A DNA stretch of 64,000 nt, taken from positions 1 through 64,000 of the forward strand of contig JAVBJU010000013.1 of assembly GCA_031546825.1 (NCBI GenBank), read 5' to 3'. This document shows, piece after piece, positions 18,100-26,411 of the stretch. How positions within the stretch are numbered: the stretch's first letter is position 1; every line of letters starts with the position of its first letter. The position numbers and the translations under genes are program-made. This stretch comes from Hohaiivirga sp031546825 (GTDB taxonomy: Bacteria; Pseudomonadota; Alphaproteobacteria; Rhizobiales; Beijerinckiaceae). Below the pieces are notes generated by a model. The model ran no database searches. It was not told the origin of the DNA and worked only from the letters and a program-made list of their open reading frames with translations.

Positions 18100-19308
18100 A
18101 TGACAACAAATCGACTATCCGCTTTGCAGATCAAGAATGCCACGCCCGCCGAAAAGCCTTATAGATTAACGGATGGCGACGGCCTCAGCCTGCTGGTGAT
18201 GACAACAGGGGGCAAGTTGTGGCGCTTCCAATACCGGTACGGTGGAAAGCAAAAACAGCTTGCCTTGGGCCAATTTCCTGAAGTGGGCCTTGCCGATGCG
18301 CGTGAGAGACGCCAGCAGGTTCGTAAGCTTCTCAGTGATGGCGTCGACCCTGCCGAGCATAAGAAAGCACAACAGCGGGAAACCGCTGCCGCGCACGGCG
18401 CAACATTCTCGATTATCGCTGATGAGCTGATTACCAAGCTGGAACGCGAAGGCCGGGCGGGTGTCACGCTCGACAAAAAGCGCTGGCTGCTGGAATTTGC
18501 GCGGCCAACCCTCGGCGACCGCCCCATTACCGATATCAAGGCCAAGGACGTGCTCGATGTGCTCTACACCGTCGAGCGGCGCGGCACCTATGAAACCGCC
18601 CGGCGGCTGCGCGCCACCATCGGCTCGGTCTTCCGCTACGCCATCGCCACGGCGCGCGCCGAGAATGACCCGACCATTGCGCTCCGCGACGCACTGATAA
18701 CCCCAACAGTACGCCACCACGCCGCAATCACCGACCCAAAGACGTTTGGCGGCCTGATGCGGGCGATTGAAACCTTCGACGGCCTGCCAGCAACGCGCGT
18801 CGGCTTAAAGCTCCTGGCCTATCTCTTCCCGCGCCCCGGAGAATTGCGCCTGTCGGAATGGCCCGAGTTCGATCTTGACGCTGCCATCTGGACCATCCCC
18901 GCTACCCGCGCCAAGATGCGCCGCCAGCACCGATCGCCCCTGCCGCGGCAGGCCGTCGCCGCTCTGCGCGAACTCAAAGCCATCACCGGAAGAGGCCACG
19001 GCAAATTCGCCTTCCCCGGCTTGCGCACCGACGCGCGCCCCATTTCCGAAAACACCCTCAACGCCGCCCTGCGCCGCATCGGCTACACCCAGGACGAAAT
19101 GACCGCCCACGGCTTCCGGGCGACCGCTTCGACCTTGCTCAACGAATCGGGCCTATGGAACCCGGACGGGATTGAACGGCAATTGGCGCATGTCGAAACG
19201 AACGACGTGCGAAGGGCCTACGCGCGCGGCGAGCATTGGGAAGAGCGGGTGAGGATGATGCAGTGGTGGGCGGATTATGTGGATGGGTTGCGGGAGGGGC
19301 GAGCGTGA
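18100..19308 (+). CDS. Tyrosine-type site-specific integrase (P4 family)
   Basis: A 402-residue recombinase. It has the N-terminal DUF4102-like arm (RLTDGDGLSLLVM, YRYGGKQKQLALGQFPEVGL), a SAM-like core-binding domain (about residues 100-190) and a C-terminal catalytic domain with Arg in FPRPGELRL, HGFRATAS (His-x-x-Arg) and a late His plus RRAYAR with the nucleophilic Tyr. All catalytic residues appear intact. Position and orientation next to the 3' end of tRNA-Leu(CAG) identify it as the enzyme that inserts the island there. The ATG at 18100 gives full family length. Confidence 0.93.
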   Translation: MTTNRLSALQIKNATPAEKPYRLTDGDGLSLLVMTTGGKLWRFQYRYGGKQKQLALGQFPEVGLADARERRQQVRKLLSDGVDPAEHKKAQQRETAAAHGATFSIIADELITKLEREGRAGVTLDKKRWLLEFARPTLGDRPITDIKAKDVLDVLYTVERRGTYETARRLRATIGSVFRYAIATARAENDPTIALRDALITPTVRHHAAITDPKTFGGLMRAIETFDGLPATRVGLKLLAYLFPRPGELRLSEWPEFDLDAAIWTIPATRAKMRRQHRSPLPRQAVAALRELKAITGRGHGKFAFPGLRTDARPISENTLNAALRRIGYTQDEMTAHGFRATASTLLNESGLWNPDGIERQLAHVETNDVRRAYARGEHWEERVRMMQWWADYVDGLREGRA

Positions 19309-19402
19309 CGCTTTCGTTACGGTCTACTGCTGCTAAGTTTGCAGAGGCTTCGGTCTTGCTATCGCATGTTGACGTCATCGAAATGCTAGGCCGCACCTCA
19401 TA

Positions 19403-20572
19403 TTATGGTTTTCGGTTCCAGGCACGTATGCGTGTTTCTCCCTCATCGATCAAAGTTTGAATCGGATCATTTGAAGAGAAGGCGGGAGAAGGCGGATCTC
19501 TCCCTTCGATATTACGAAGATGGTTCATCAAATCATTCGCAACCTGGAGAGCAAGTTTTGGAGACCACCATGCTGACAAGTTTTGCGCAAGCTCGCCCAC
19601 CTGGCGTCCTTCTTCTGCATTGGATATCAGAACGGGTGCAATTTCAGCTAATCCACGGTCTGCGGTTGCAAATATGTAGAAAGTATTTCCAACTTTGCTG
19701 CTCTCTATCTTTGCAGCAAAGTTGCTTAGATGTGTGATGTCCCATGCTGCGTTTTTTATCCCTGCAATAGCACAATCACGATCATCAGATCGTAGCTGCT
19801 TCATCAATCGGCGTTTGCGGGAATTAGGGGCAAAGTACATAGTCGCAAAAATGGCAGCCGGACCAGCCATAAAAAACTCATCAACCATCCACTGGAAAAG
19901 AGCACGCGCGCGCTCCAAGGGCGTTATACTTGTGAGTTCCAACTCTGCGATTTTCAAGGCAACCACGTAGTTTTTTCTCCACCTACTGAGCGGACGTGCA
20001 AAATTACGGTTTTCTGAAAAACGGGGTGCCTGAATAGGGAGTCTAGCGATGCGCCCCTGAGCTAAATCGATCCAATCCTTCACTTGATTATGATCGGCAG
20101 CACGAAACCAAGCGATCTCTTCGAGAGCAATACCGTTTCCTTCACGATGAGCCAACTCGTGAAATGCTATAGATGGCTCGATTTGGATGTTCATTGCTTG
20201 GGCAAAAGCCATCAGATCAACTGCAATAGTTTCTGTTTTTCCAAGTGCCTTCTGTACTCCGTAGCGTGCGAGCTGCGCCATACGTGAAACAAGATTTCTA
20301 TCTGGTAATAGCTGTGTTTCAATTCCTTGAATCTTGTGGGAATAGTATAGGGCCGCAATCGAAAGCGCACCGACATCGGGGGGCTTGTAACCAGCGACAA
20401 GAGCGCCAGCGGCCTTCAAGCGCTCGCCAATCGTTTCGACATCGGCAAGAGGGAATGTTGGATCAAGTTGGATCGTGAACATTTCAAAGGAACCCATCAC
20501 CCGCTTCGCATCAGGGCGTTCATTAACATATTTTTCTGGAGCACGTACGTCCCGAGAGGCGACGGATTGCAT
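19403..20572 (-). CDS. Hypothetical protein with HELAH motif
   Basis: 389 residues, not recognised. Around residues 135-160 is SIAFHELAHREGNG, whose HELAH matches the zinc-metallopeptidase HExxH pattern, but I see no clear third ligand and the region around it does not resemble ImmA/IrrE. No signal peptide or clear membrane helix; Trp/Arg-rich middle. The frame could start at 20572 or at later ATGs (MGSFEMF, about residue 26). It is on the minus strand beside the integrase with the next cargo gene 39 bp upstream in the same direction, so the pair may be an operon. Base composition is more AT-rich than the core genes, consistent with transfer. Confidence 0.6.
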   Translation of the reverse strand: MQSVASRDVRAPEKYVNERPDAKRVMGSFEMFTIQLDPTFPLADVETIGERLKAAGALVAGYKPPDVGALSIAALYYSHKIQGIETQLLPDRNLVSRMAQLARYGVQKALGKTETIAVDLMAFAQAMNIQIEPSIAFHELAHREGNGIALEEIAWFRAADHNQVKDWIDLAQGRIARLPIQAPRFSENRNFARPLSRWRKNYVVALKIAELELTSITPLERARALFQWMVDEFFMAGPAAIFATMYFAPNSRKRRLMKQLRSDDRDCAIAGIKNAAWDITHLSNFAAKIESSKVGNTFYIFATADRGLAEIAPVLISNAEEGRQVGELAQNLSAWWSPKLALQVANDLMNHLRNIEGRDPPSPAFSSNDPIQTLIDEGETRIRAWNRKP

Positions 20573-20611
20573 GATCGCCCCTGCAGCCGAACCGTAGGGG
20601 CGGTCATGGTA

Positions 20612-21067
20612 TTAAATTTTAGTATCCTGTATACTTAAAACATAATCGCAATAAGCGGTCATTTTGTCCGCGTCGTTCTCCAGAATTGGCATGTAAAATT
20701 TGTAGATTGATGTAATTTTTTCCCAATTGATATTCTTATTCAATCCAAAATCTAATTTGCCATTAAAAACATATTGCCGAACGCCTGTGCCAGTGAACCA
20801 ATTATGGATGTTAGCCATATTCGCGGGTGTGGTTTGGTTTAAATGCTCGTGCAATATCTCAACTTTGTTGGGAAGCAATCTGTAGTCACGACATGCTTCT
20901 AAATTCCTGTCGGAGTTCCAGTTTGGGTGAGTATGGTCGAAGACAATTCCATCCTCCCATACCATTACAGGAGTGTAAGCATCCGCAAATCCAGCCAATA
21001 CCTTCTCGGGCGTCAAAATACCATCCGAAGGGGCGCGTTCAGATAGTGTCGTAGAATTTTTCGTCAT
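20612..21067 (-). CDS. Hypothetical protein
   Basis: 151 residues, not recognised. I start at the ATG at 21067 (MTKNSTTLS), preceded by GGAG; the longer frame has no support. There is a Trp/His-containing segment (VFDHTHPNWNSDRN), Asn-rich patches and an acidic C-terminus; no membrane helix or signal. AT-rich relative to neighbours. It lies between the HELAH protein and the relaxase, all on the minus strand. Confidence 0.5.
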   Translation of the reverse strand: MTKNSTTLSERAPSDGILTPEKVLAGFADAYTPVMVWEDGIVFDHTHPNWNSDRNLEACRDYRLLPNKVEILHEHLNQTTPANMANIHNWFTGTGVRQYVFNGKLDFGLNKNINWEKITSIYKFYMPILENDADKMTAYCDYVLSIQDTKI

Positions 21068-21388
21068 GTTTGTTCTCCGGTTAGCGCCATGCTCGGATTG
21101 CGCCATCGGAGCAAAACGGGCAGGCACTTATCAACGCGTGTGAAGTTCAAACATTGTGACTTTGTGAAACGTGGTGATGCCATCCTACGGATAGAAGTGT
21201 CCTCTTTGCCTCAGAAAGGCCCACCGTCTCCCACTTCCCCTTAAACCGTATGGCGGAGCTTTTTGCCGGGCCGGGTCGTGCGGTCAAGGGCGGCTTTGCC
21301 GTCGCGGGACGCGATGCGCCGCTTGCGGCGCACCCTTGACGGCGCGAGGCCGGACCGGCTCTCATACTCCAACCGGTTCAGGGGGACG
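21068..21388. other. Noncoding region beside the relaxase; candidate oriT
   Basis: This 321-bp stretch holds nested inverted repeats: GTCAAGGG (21283-21290) with CCCTTGAC (21333-21340), enclosing GCGCCG/CGGCGC around 21315-21331. Such structures next to a relaxase gene are typical of transfer origins, but I cannot identify a nic site, and it lies after rather than before the relaxase gene. The open frame 21147-21365 looks spurious. Confidence 0.35.
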
Positions 21389-23464
21389 TCACAGCCCCAA
21401 ACCACGATTCCGGCCTAAGCTCCATTCAATGCCGCCGTCGTCGCGGGCCACGCCGGTGATGTGGCGGCCAATGCGCTGTTCGAGGATCGGCTGCCACGGC
21501 ACCAATTGAAATCCCATGCCGTCATCAATCATGGCGAACCGGCCACTGACGAGATTGATTGGGCCGATTAGCGTACCGCTGACGTAATTGCCCGCCTTCG
21601 ACTGCGTGAAATTCAGCCCGCTTTCCGCCGCCATTTGTTTACCCACGCGCGCCACCTCCCGTCGTTCCAGGGTTGCTACTGTTTTTTCGGGAATGATAAT
21701 GCGCCCGTCTGTCTCCTGACGAGCGAGGCCCATCTCGATCAATCGTTCGGCTCGACGATAACGAGCGCTGTTGACCTCGGCACCAAAGCCGACACTGGAT
21801 AGCTCCGTCCGCTTAAAGCTTGCGAGTTCCCGATCCAGCCAGGTTGCTCCATCGCTCACCACTTGGGTTTCCAGATCATAAGCGGAGAGCGTGCGAACTT
21901 TCATATCGTTGCCTTGAAGGCCGGTGTCATATGCCATGCCGCGTTCAACAAAATCTTTCGGAACCCTCCAGGCATCCTCGTTGATCCGCTCGACATATCC
22001 GGCCCTGCGTAAAGCCTCGAGGCGGCGGACATGGGAGCGAACAAAGGCCTCGGGGTCTTTGCCTTGCTGCTCAAATCGCTCGTTGATTTCTTCAAGGTGA
22101 TCGCTCGGACGGTAGATGCCGTCATCATCGGTCATGTTCATGATATTACGGTCAGCCTTGCGCGGTTGGGCAACGGGCGCAATCGGATCGAATGCCACAA
22201 TATGGCCGTGCTCGACCTCATCGATTTTATGCGGGTCGGCTGGCTCGACATAATGAACGCGCCCGTCCACGCCATCGATCACCGCATAGAAACGGCCATC
22301 AAGTCCATCGCCCGCTAGCCCTCGATCAAGGACGCGCCCGATGACGGGTCCAGACAATGCTCCGACATGCCGAAGGACAGTCCTGCCGTTCGGTTGCTGA
22401 TCCAACTGGTGGATGATCAGCGCGCGCCCGATCTTCTCCTGCCGCATGGTGTGCTCACCGAGTTCCCGCAGGGTAAGTTCGGTGCTCTCTTTCAGATTCC
22501 AGCAACCCGGCGTGACTTCCTGAGCCAAACTGAGTGCTTCCAGTTTCTGGGCGCGCTCGACCAAAAGGAGGCGGCTGTTCTTGACCAGATAGCTGTCAGA
22601 CAAGCCGGGCCTGAGATCGATAACGCCGCATCTCTCCTGTTCCAACAACAAGACCCGATCCAACCGCGTAAAGCGCTCGGCATTGCAATCCAGTTCCAGC
22701 TTGCGGGAAATGTCGATTTCGGTCTGCGGGCCGAGTTCCAACGTCATCAACTCACTGGCGCGGTGGCGGATGCCATGAGCGATGTAATCTCCGGCAATAT
22801 TCAAAACCTTGCCGTCCTCTGTGATGCCGCGCAGCAAGATATGGCTGTGAGGATGGCCGGTGTTGTAATGATCGACGGCGATCCAATCGAGCCGGGTTTC
22901 GAGATCGCTTTCCATTTGCCGCATGAGATCGCGGGTAAAGCACTGAAGGTCTTCCAACTCGCTGGCGTCTTCCGGCGCAACGATAAACCGAAATTGATGC
23001 CGGTCATCGCGTCCGCGCTCGATGAAAGCTTGCCCGTCGGCGTGATCCTCAAAGGCGGAATAGGCATGGCCCTTTTCGCCGTCACGGGTGACACCTTCGC
23101 GCTCAAGATAACGCAGATGCATATCCGCCTTGCGGCTGGCAACCCCGCGCATTTTCTGGCCGCGTGCATCGCGCTGACGCGTCAGCTTGACGATCCGCGC
23201 CTTGACGACCACGCGGCGCGGGCGGAACCGGCTGCCGCTATTGCTACTGCGCGGCAAATTCCGCACGACCGTTGCACCGCGCCCGCGTCCGTTGAAGCGT
23301 CCGCTTTTGTTTGACGCGCCAAGGCGGTTCGGATTGCCACCGTTCTTGCGGATGGCCGCATGGATCTGCTGCCGGAACGACTTAACGCCCGACGACGCCC
23401 GCGAGCCGCGATTGCGGTTCGGGCCGGGTCGAACACGAAAATTGTTGTCGTCTCTGTCTGCCAT
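21389..23464 (-). CDS. VirD2-like relaxase with DUF3363 domain
   Basis: A 691-residue mobilisation nuclease. The first 90 residues are Arg/Gly/Asn-rich. The relaxase domain follows (about 95-270), with the conserved three-histidine metal site in TGHPHSHILLRG; the DUF3363 region covers about residues 280-690. It would nick the element at oriT and lead the strand during conjugal transfer. The usual partner genes downstream (signal peptidase, transglycosylase, coupling protein) are missing, so transfer would depend on a helper element. The frame is intact. Confidence 0.9.
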   Translation of the reverse strand: MADRDDNNFRVRPGPNRNRGSRASSGVKSFRQQIHAAIRKNGGNPNRLGASNKSGRFNGRGRGATVVRNLPRSSNSGSRFRPRRVVVKARIVKLTRQRDARGQKMRGVASRKADMHLRYLEREGVTRDGEKGHAYSAFEDHADGQAFIERGRDDRHQFRFIVAPEDASELEDLQCFTRDLMRQMESDLETRLDWIAVDHYNTGHPHSHILLRGITEDGKVLNIAGDYIAHGIRHRASELMTLELGPQTEIDISRKLELDCNAERFTRLDRVLLLEQERCGVIDLRPGLSDSYLVKNSRLLLVERAQKLEALSLAQEVTPGCWNLKESTELTLRELGEHTMRQEKIGRALIIHQLDQQPNGRTVLRHVGALSGPVIGRVLDRGLAGDGLDGRFYAVIDGVDGRVHYVEPADPHKIDEVEHGHIVAFDPIAPVAQPRKADRNIMNMTDDDGIYRPSDHLEEINERFEQQGKDPEAFVRSHVRRLEALRRAGYVERINEDAWRVPKDFVERGMAYDTGLQGNDMKVRTLSAYDLETQVVSDGATWLDRELASFKRTELSSVGFGAEVNSARYRRAERLIEMGLARQETDGRIIIPEKTVATLERREVARVGKQMAAESGLNFTQSKAGNYVSGTLIGPINLVSGRFAMIDDGMGFQLVPWQPILEQRIGRHITGVARDDGGIEWSLGRNRGLGL

Positions 23465-24241
23465 ACAGGCAGAATGGGAAGCAAAATGACACCCGGCAAG
23501 AGGCTTCAGACGCGCGGCGTACCATGGCGAAATAAAACATATCGGGGCGTATGAATGGCGCTGGACAGCTCCCCTTAAGGCATTAAAGAATAAACAGAAT
23601 CAGATTTACAGACATTTGCGCGCCGCCCAAAATCTAATTTTTCGGCACGAAAAACAATGTGCAGACAATCCATTAGCGAGCCTTGCGAGCGGCGACCGCA
23701 AGGGCGCTTTATCTTGCCGTCCTTCCCCCCCACCGTCTCCGAATACAATGGCCCCGTGAACACCCCGTTACACCCCCGTTATCGAGTTGGCGCTCAAGGG
23801 ATTGCCGGACGAGGCCATGAAATAAGAAAGCTCTTCAATTAAGCCTAGGGCCATCAAACAAAAAGCAGGATTGAGAAATCGATCTCAATCCTGCTTCAAA
23901 TCACCTAAAATCAGCTTAAGTGAACGGCATTAGATCTAGCGGGATCCTTAATGTTATAAGCGGCACGTCTGAACCTCGCAACCGCCCACTTTTAAGTAAG
24001 CTGGCCTTGCAAGGATCGAAGGTTGGGGATACTCAAGCCCTCTGGGCTTGGCAGGCCTTCGGCGCACCGATGAATTATGCTATGCGGATTCAGAGGTAGG
24101 TGCCCGCTTGCCTTGATGCTATTGCCTTGGCGATGTTTCAGGTCTTGCGCGATGGAGAAAAGTACAGCTTATGCGCGGGATACAGGAGATGACCGACAGC
24201 GGACAATGGATCGACCTGCCTTCTGAAGTCGGGTCGGCAAA
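23465..24241. other. Intergenic region between relaxase and defence operon
   Basis: 777 bp with no convincing full gene. It contains a strong hairpin (23863-23896, listed separately) and a 24-codon open frame, 24171-24245 (starts MRGIQEMTDSG), whose stop overlaps the TTG proposed as the dcm start; this could be a coupled leader or the tail of a deleted gene. The promoter of the defence operon should be here, but I see no convincing -35/-10 pair. Confidence 0.5.
23863..23896 (-). terminator. Strong hairpin terminator with no visible upstream gene
   Basis: A perfect 14-bp stem AAGCAGGATTGAGA/TCTCAATCCTGCTT with a 6-base loop. On the minus strand it is followed by TTTGTTT, a usable U-tract. No minus-strand gene lies upstream on that strand (23897-24241), so it may end a lost gene or a short RNA. 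Confidence 0.5.
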
Positions 24242-25927
24242 TTGAACAATCATCCCTCGCGCCGTACGGTTCCAATGATCGACATCTTCGCCGGCCCAGG
24301 GGGGCTGAGCGAAGGTTTCAGCCGCTACTCCGACTGGTTCGGAGACCAGCGCGTGTGCTTTCAAAGTGTTCTGAGCATCGAGAAGGACGAGACCGCGGTC
24401 CGAACCCTGACGCTTCGTGCCTTTTACCGGCAATTCGACGGCGAATTGCCCTCAGAATACTGGTCAGTGCTGAAGGGAGAGGCGTCGATGGACGTTCTCA
24501 GCGGCTTCCCCGAATGGAAGGCGGCTGAGCGGCACGTTTGGGAAGCGGAACTGGGTAGAATACCGATAAATGAGCTCCATGGTCGCATCGAGCAGAGGCT
24601 CAAGGGCGCCGACGACTGGCTGTTGATTGGTGGACCACCCTGTCAGGCCTATTCGCTGATTGGCCGCGCACGCATGACGGGTATCGGTTTCGCCGCCAAG
24701 GGCGATGCGGAGTCGGCTGAACTCGCGCGCTTGGAGCGGCTTCGTATATTCCACGGCGATGTGCGGCATGTGCTCTATCGCGAATATCTCCGTATCATCG
24801 CGGTTCACCAGCCGACGGCTTTCGTCATGGAAAACGTGAAGGGCATTCTCTCCGCAAAGCTGCCGGACGCGAAGGGTAAACCCCAGTTCATGTTCGATCG
24901 CATTCGCGCGGATCTACAGGATCCCTGGCTTGCGCTCGAAGATGACGAGGATATCGAGGAACTCAAGGCAGTCGCCCGGTCAGGCCGACCAAGGTATCGT
25001 TTGCAGGCGCTAACGGCAGATGCAGCCGATCTGTGGTCCAGCCAGCCAGCCAATTCCGATTTCCTGATCAAGTCGGAGGAATTCGGCGTTCCGCAGAAGC
25101 GTCATCGGGTGATCGTCGTCGGTATTCGGGAGGATCATCCTGGGGTTCCGGAAACCCTGAGGCGCGAAAGGCCTGCTTCTGTAAGGGATGCGCTGGGACA
25201 CATGCCCCCGGTGAGAAGCGGTTTGTCTCGTGGCAAAGACACCGAGTCAGAATGGTTGCAGGTGCGGCGCGCATCAGCCAAGGCGATCCTCTCGGCAGAC
25301 TTGCCGGAAACTGCGAAGGACATCGTGCGCTCCTTAACGACGTCAGATGCACCGCTTGGCGGTAGAGGGATGATTTTTACCCGATCCCTGCCAAGGTTGC
25401 GGCAAAATACGGTATTGGAGGCGTGGCTTTCTAGTCCGGAACTCCAAGGGTACGCTCAGCACGAAAGCCGGTCTCACATGGCCTCTGACCTCCAGCGCTA
25501 CCTCTACGTCGCAGCCATTGCTGCGGCGACCGGGAAAAGTCCGAAACTGGAACAGTGGCCCGCAGAACTGCTGCCGAAACATAAAAACGTCGGGGTCAAT
25601 GAAGCCGGTATAGTGGAGGCGTCCGGTTTCGCCGATCGGTTCAAGGTGCAGGTATGGGACGAGCCTTCATCGACCGTCACCTCCCATATCGCCAAGGACG
25701 GCCACTATTTTATCCATCCCGACCCCGGCCAGAACCGAAGCCTCACGGTGCGGGAGGCCGCAAGGCTGCAGACTTTTCCTGACGACTATTACTTCTGCGG
25801 CAACAGGACCCAGCAATACCATCAGGTAGGCAACGCCGTTCCGCCGCTTCTTGCTGTGCAGCTTGCGCGTTGCGTGGCAGTGCTGTTCGCAGCCGCCAAA
25901 GCCGAAGAGGTGCTCGCCCATGGCTGA
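24242..25927 (+). CDS. DNA (cytosine-5-)-methyltransferase (Dcm-like)
   Basis: A 561-residue C5-cytosine methyltransferase. Motif I is DIFAGPGGLSEGF; motif IV is GGPPCQAYS with catalytic Cys134; motif VI is ENVKG; motif VIII includes the QKRHRVIVVG region; motif X is QVGNAVPPLLA. It is longer than E. coli Dcm (472) because of a larger variable region. The start is uncertain: TTG at 24242 (used here) or ATG at 24275, which would still keep motif I. It overlaps vsr by 8 bp and heads a seven-gene operon; it probably protects the host DNA at the site attacked by the partner nuclease(s). Target sequence unknown. Confidence 0.92.
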   Translation: MNNHPSRRTVPMIDIFAGPGGLSEGFSRYSDWFGDQRVCFQSVLSIEKDETAVRTLTLRAFYRQFDGELPSEYWSVLKGEASMDVLSGFPEWKAAERHVWEAELGRIPINELHGRIEQRLKGADDWLLIGGPPCQAYSLIGRARMTGIGFAAKGDAESAELARLERLRIFHGDVRHVLYREYLRIIAVHQPTAFVMENVKGILSAKLPDAKGKPQFMFDRIRADLQDPWLALEDDEDIEELKAVARSGRPRYRLQALTADAADLWSSQPANSDFLIKSEEFGVPQKRHRVIVVGIREDHPGVPETLRRERPASVRDALGHMPPVRSGLSRGKDTESEWLQVRRASAKAILSADLPETAKDIVRSLTTSDAPLGGRGMIFTRSLPRLRQNTVLEAWLSSPELQGYAQHESRSHMASDLQRYLYVAAIAAATGKSPKLEQWPAELLPKHKNVGVNEAGIVEASGFADRFKVQVWDEPSSTVTSHIAKDGHYFIHPDPGQNRSLTVREAARLQTFPDDYYFCGNRTQQYHQVGNAVPPLLAVQLARCVAVLFAAAKAEEVLAHG

Positions 25928-26363
25928 TGTCCATTCGCCCGCGCAGCGCAGCTTCAACATGTCCCGTATAAAAGGCAAGGACACAAAGCCTGAGCTTTGG
26001 CTCCGTTCTCTGCTGCATAGCGCCGGGTTCAGGTTTCGTTTGCATCGAAAAGATCTGCCCGGACGACCCGATATAGTTCTGCCGGGCAGCAATGTGGCGG
26101 TATTCGTGCATGGCTGTTACTGGCACAGGCACGAGGGCTGCAGATACACCACTACGCCGTCGTCGAATACGCAGTTCTGGGAGAAAAAATTCTCAAGGAC
26201 TATTGAAAGGGACGCAGAGGATATCGTAGCGTTGAAGGATGCCGGCTGGAAAGTGGTCGTCGTCTGGGAGTGCCGGTTGCGTTCGCAGCTCCACCGAGTT
26301 CTGGCAGCGATTTCAAGTGCAGCCAGAAAAGGGACCGCCAGGGGGGGAGGAAGTGATTTCTAG
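25920..26363 (+). CDS. vsr: Very short patch repair endonuclease
   Basis: A 147-residue Vsr nuclease that nicks 5' of the T in T:G mismatches arising from deamination of 5-methylcytosine. Catalytic Asp51 lies in GRPDIVLP, and His64, Cys66, His69 and His71 in VHGCYWHRHEGC match the active-site and zinc residues of the E. coli enzyme in position. It overlaps the methyltransferase stop by 8 bp, as is usual for dcm-vsr pairs. A run of seven G lies just before the stop and encodes a Gly-rich end, and nine G follow from the stop codon; slippage could change the C-terminus. Confidence 0.94.
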   Translation: MADVHSPAQRSFNMSRIKGKDTKPELWLRSLLHSAGFRFRLHRKDLPGRPDIVLPGSNVAVFVHGCYWHRHEGCRYTTTPSSNTQFWEKKFSRTIERDAEDIVALKDAGWKVVVVWECRLRSQLHRVLAAISSAARKGTARGGGSDF

Positions 26364-26371
26364 GGGGGGGG
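26341..26371 (+). repeat. Two poly-G tracts at the vsr end
   Basis: G7 at 26341-26347 inside vsr and G9 at 26363-26371 beginning with the last base of the TAG stop. Runs of this length are prone to slippage; the second lies in the vsr/sigma-gene spacer. Confidence 0.6.
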
Positions 26372-26411
26372 AATTTGAAGATTGCCCGTCTGAACGGGCA
26401 GGTAGCAGGTG

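Noticed and set aside
19403..20572. ImmA/IrrE-type metallopeptidase
   Set aside because: HELAH is present, but the surrounding residues, length (389) and lack of an adjacent HTH repressor do not match; left as hypothetical.
21147..21365. 72-codon minus-strand frame
   Set aside because: Overlaps the inverted-repeat region, is Ala/Pro/Arg-rich and has no ribosome-binding site; treated as noncoding.
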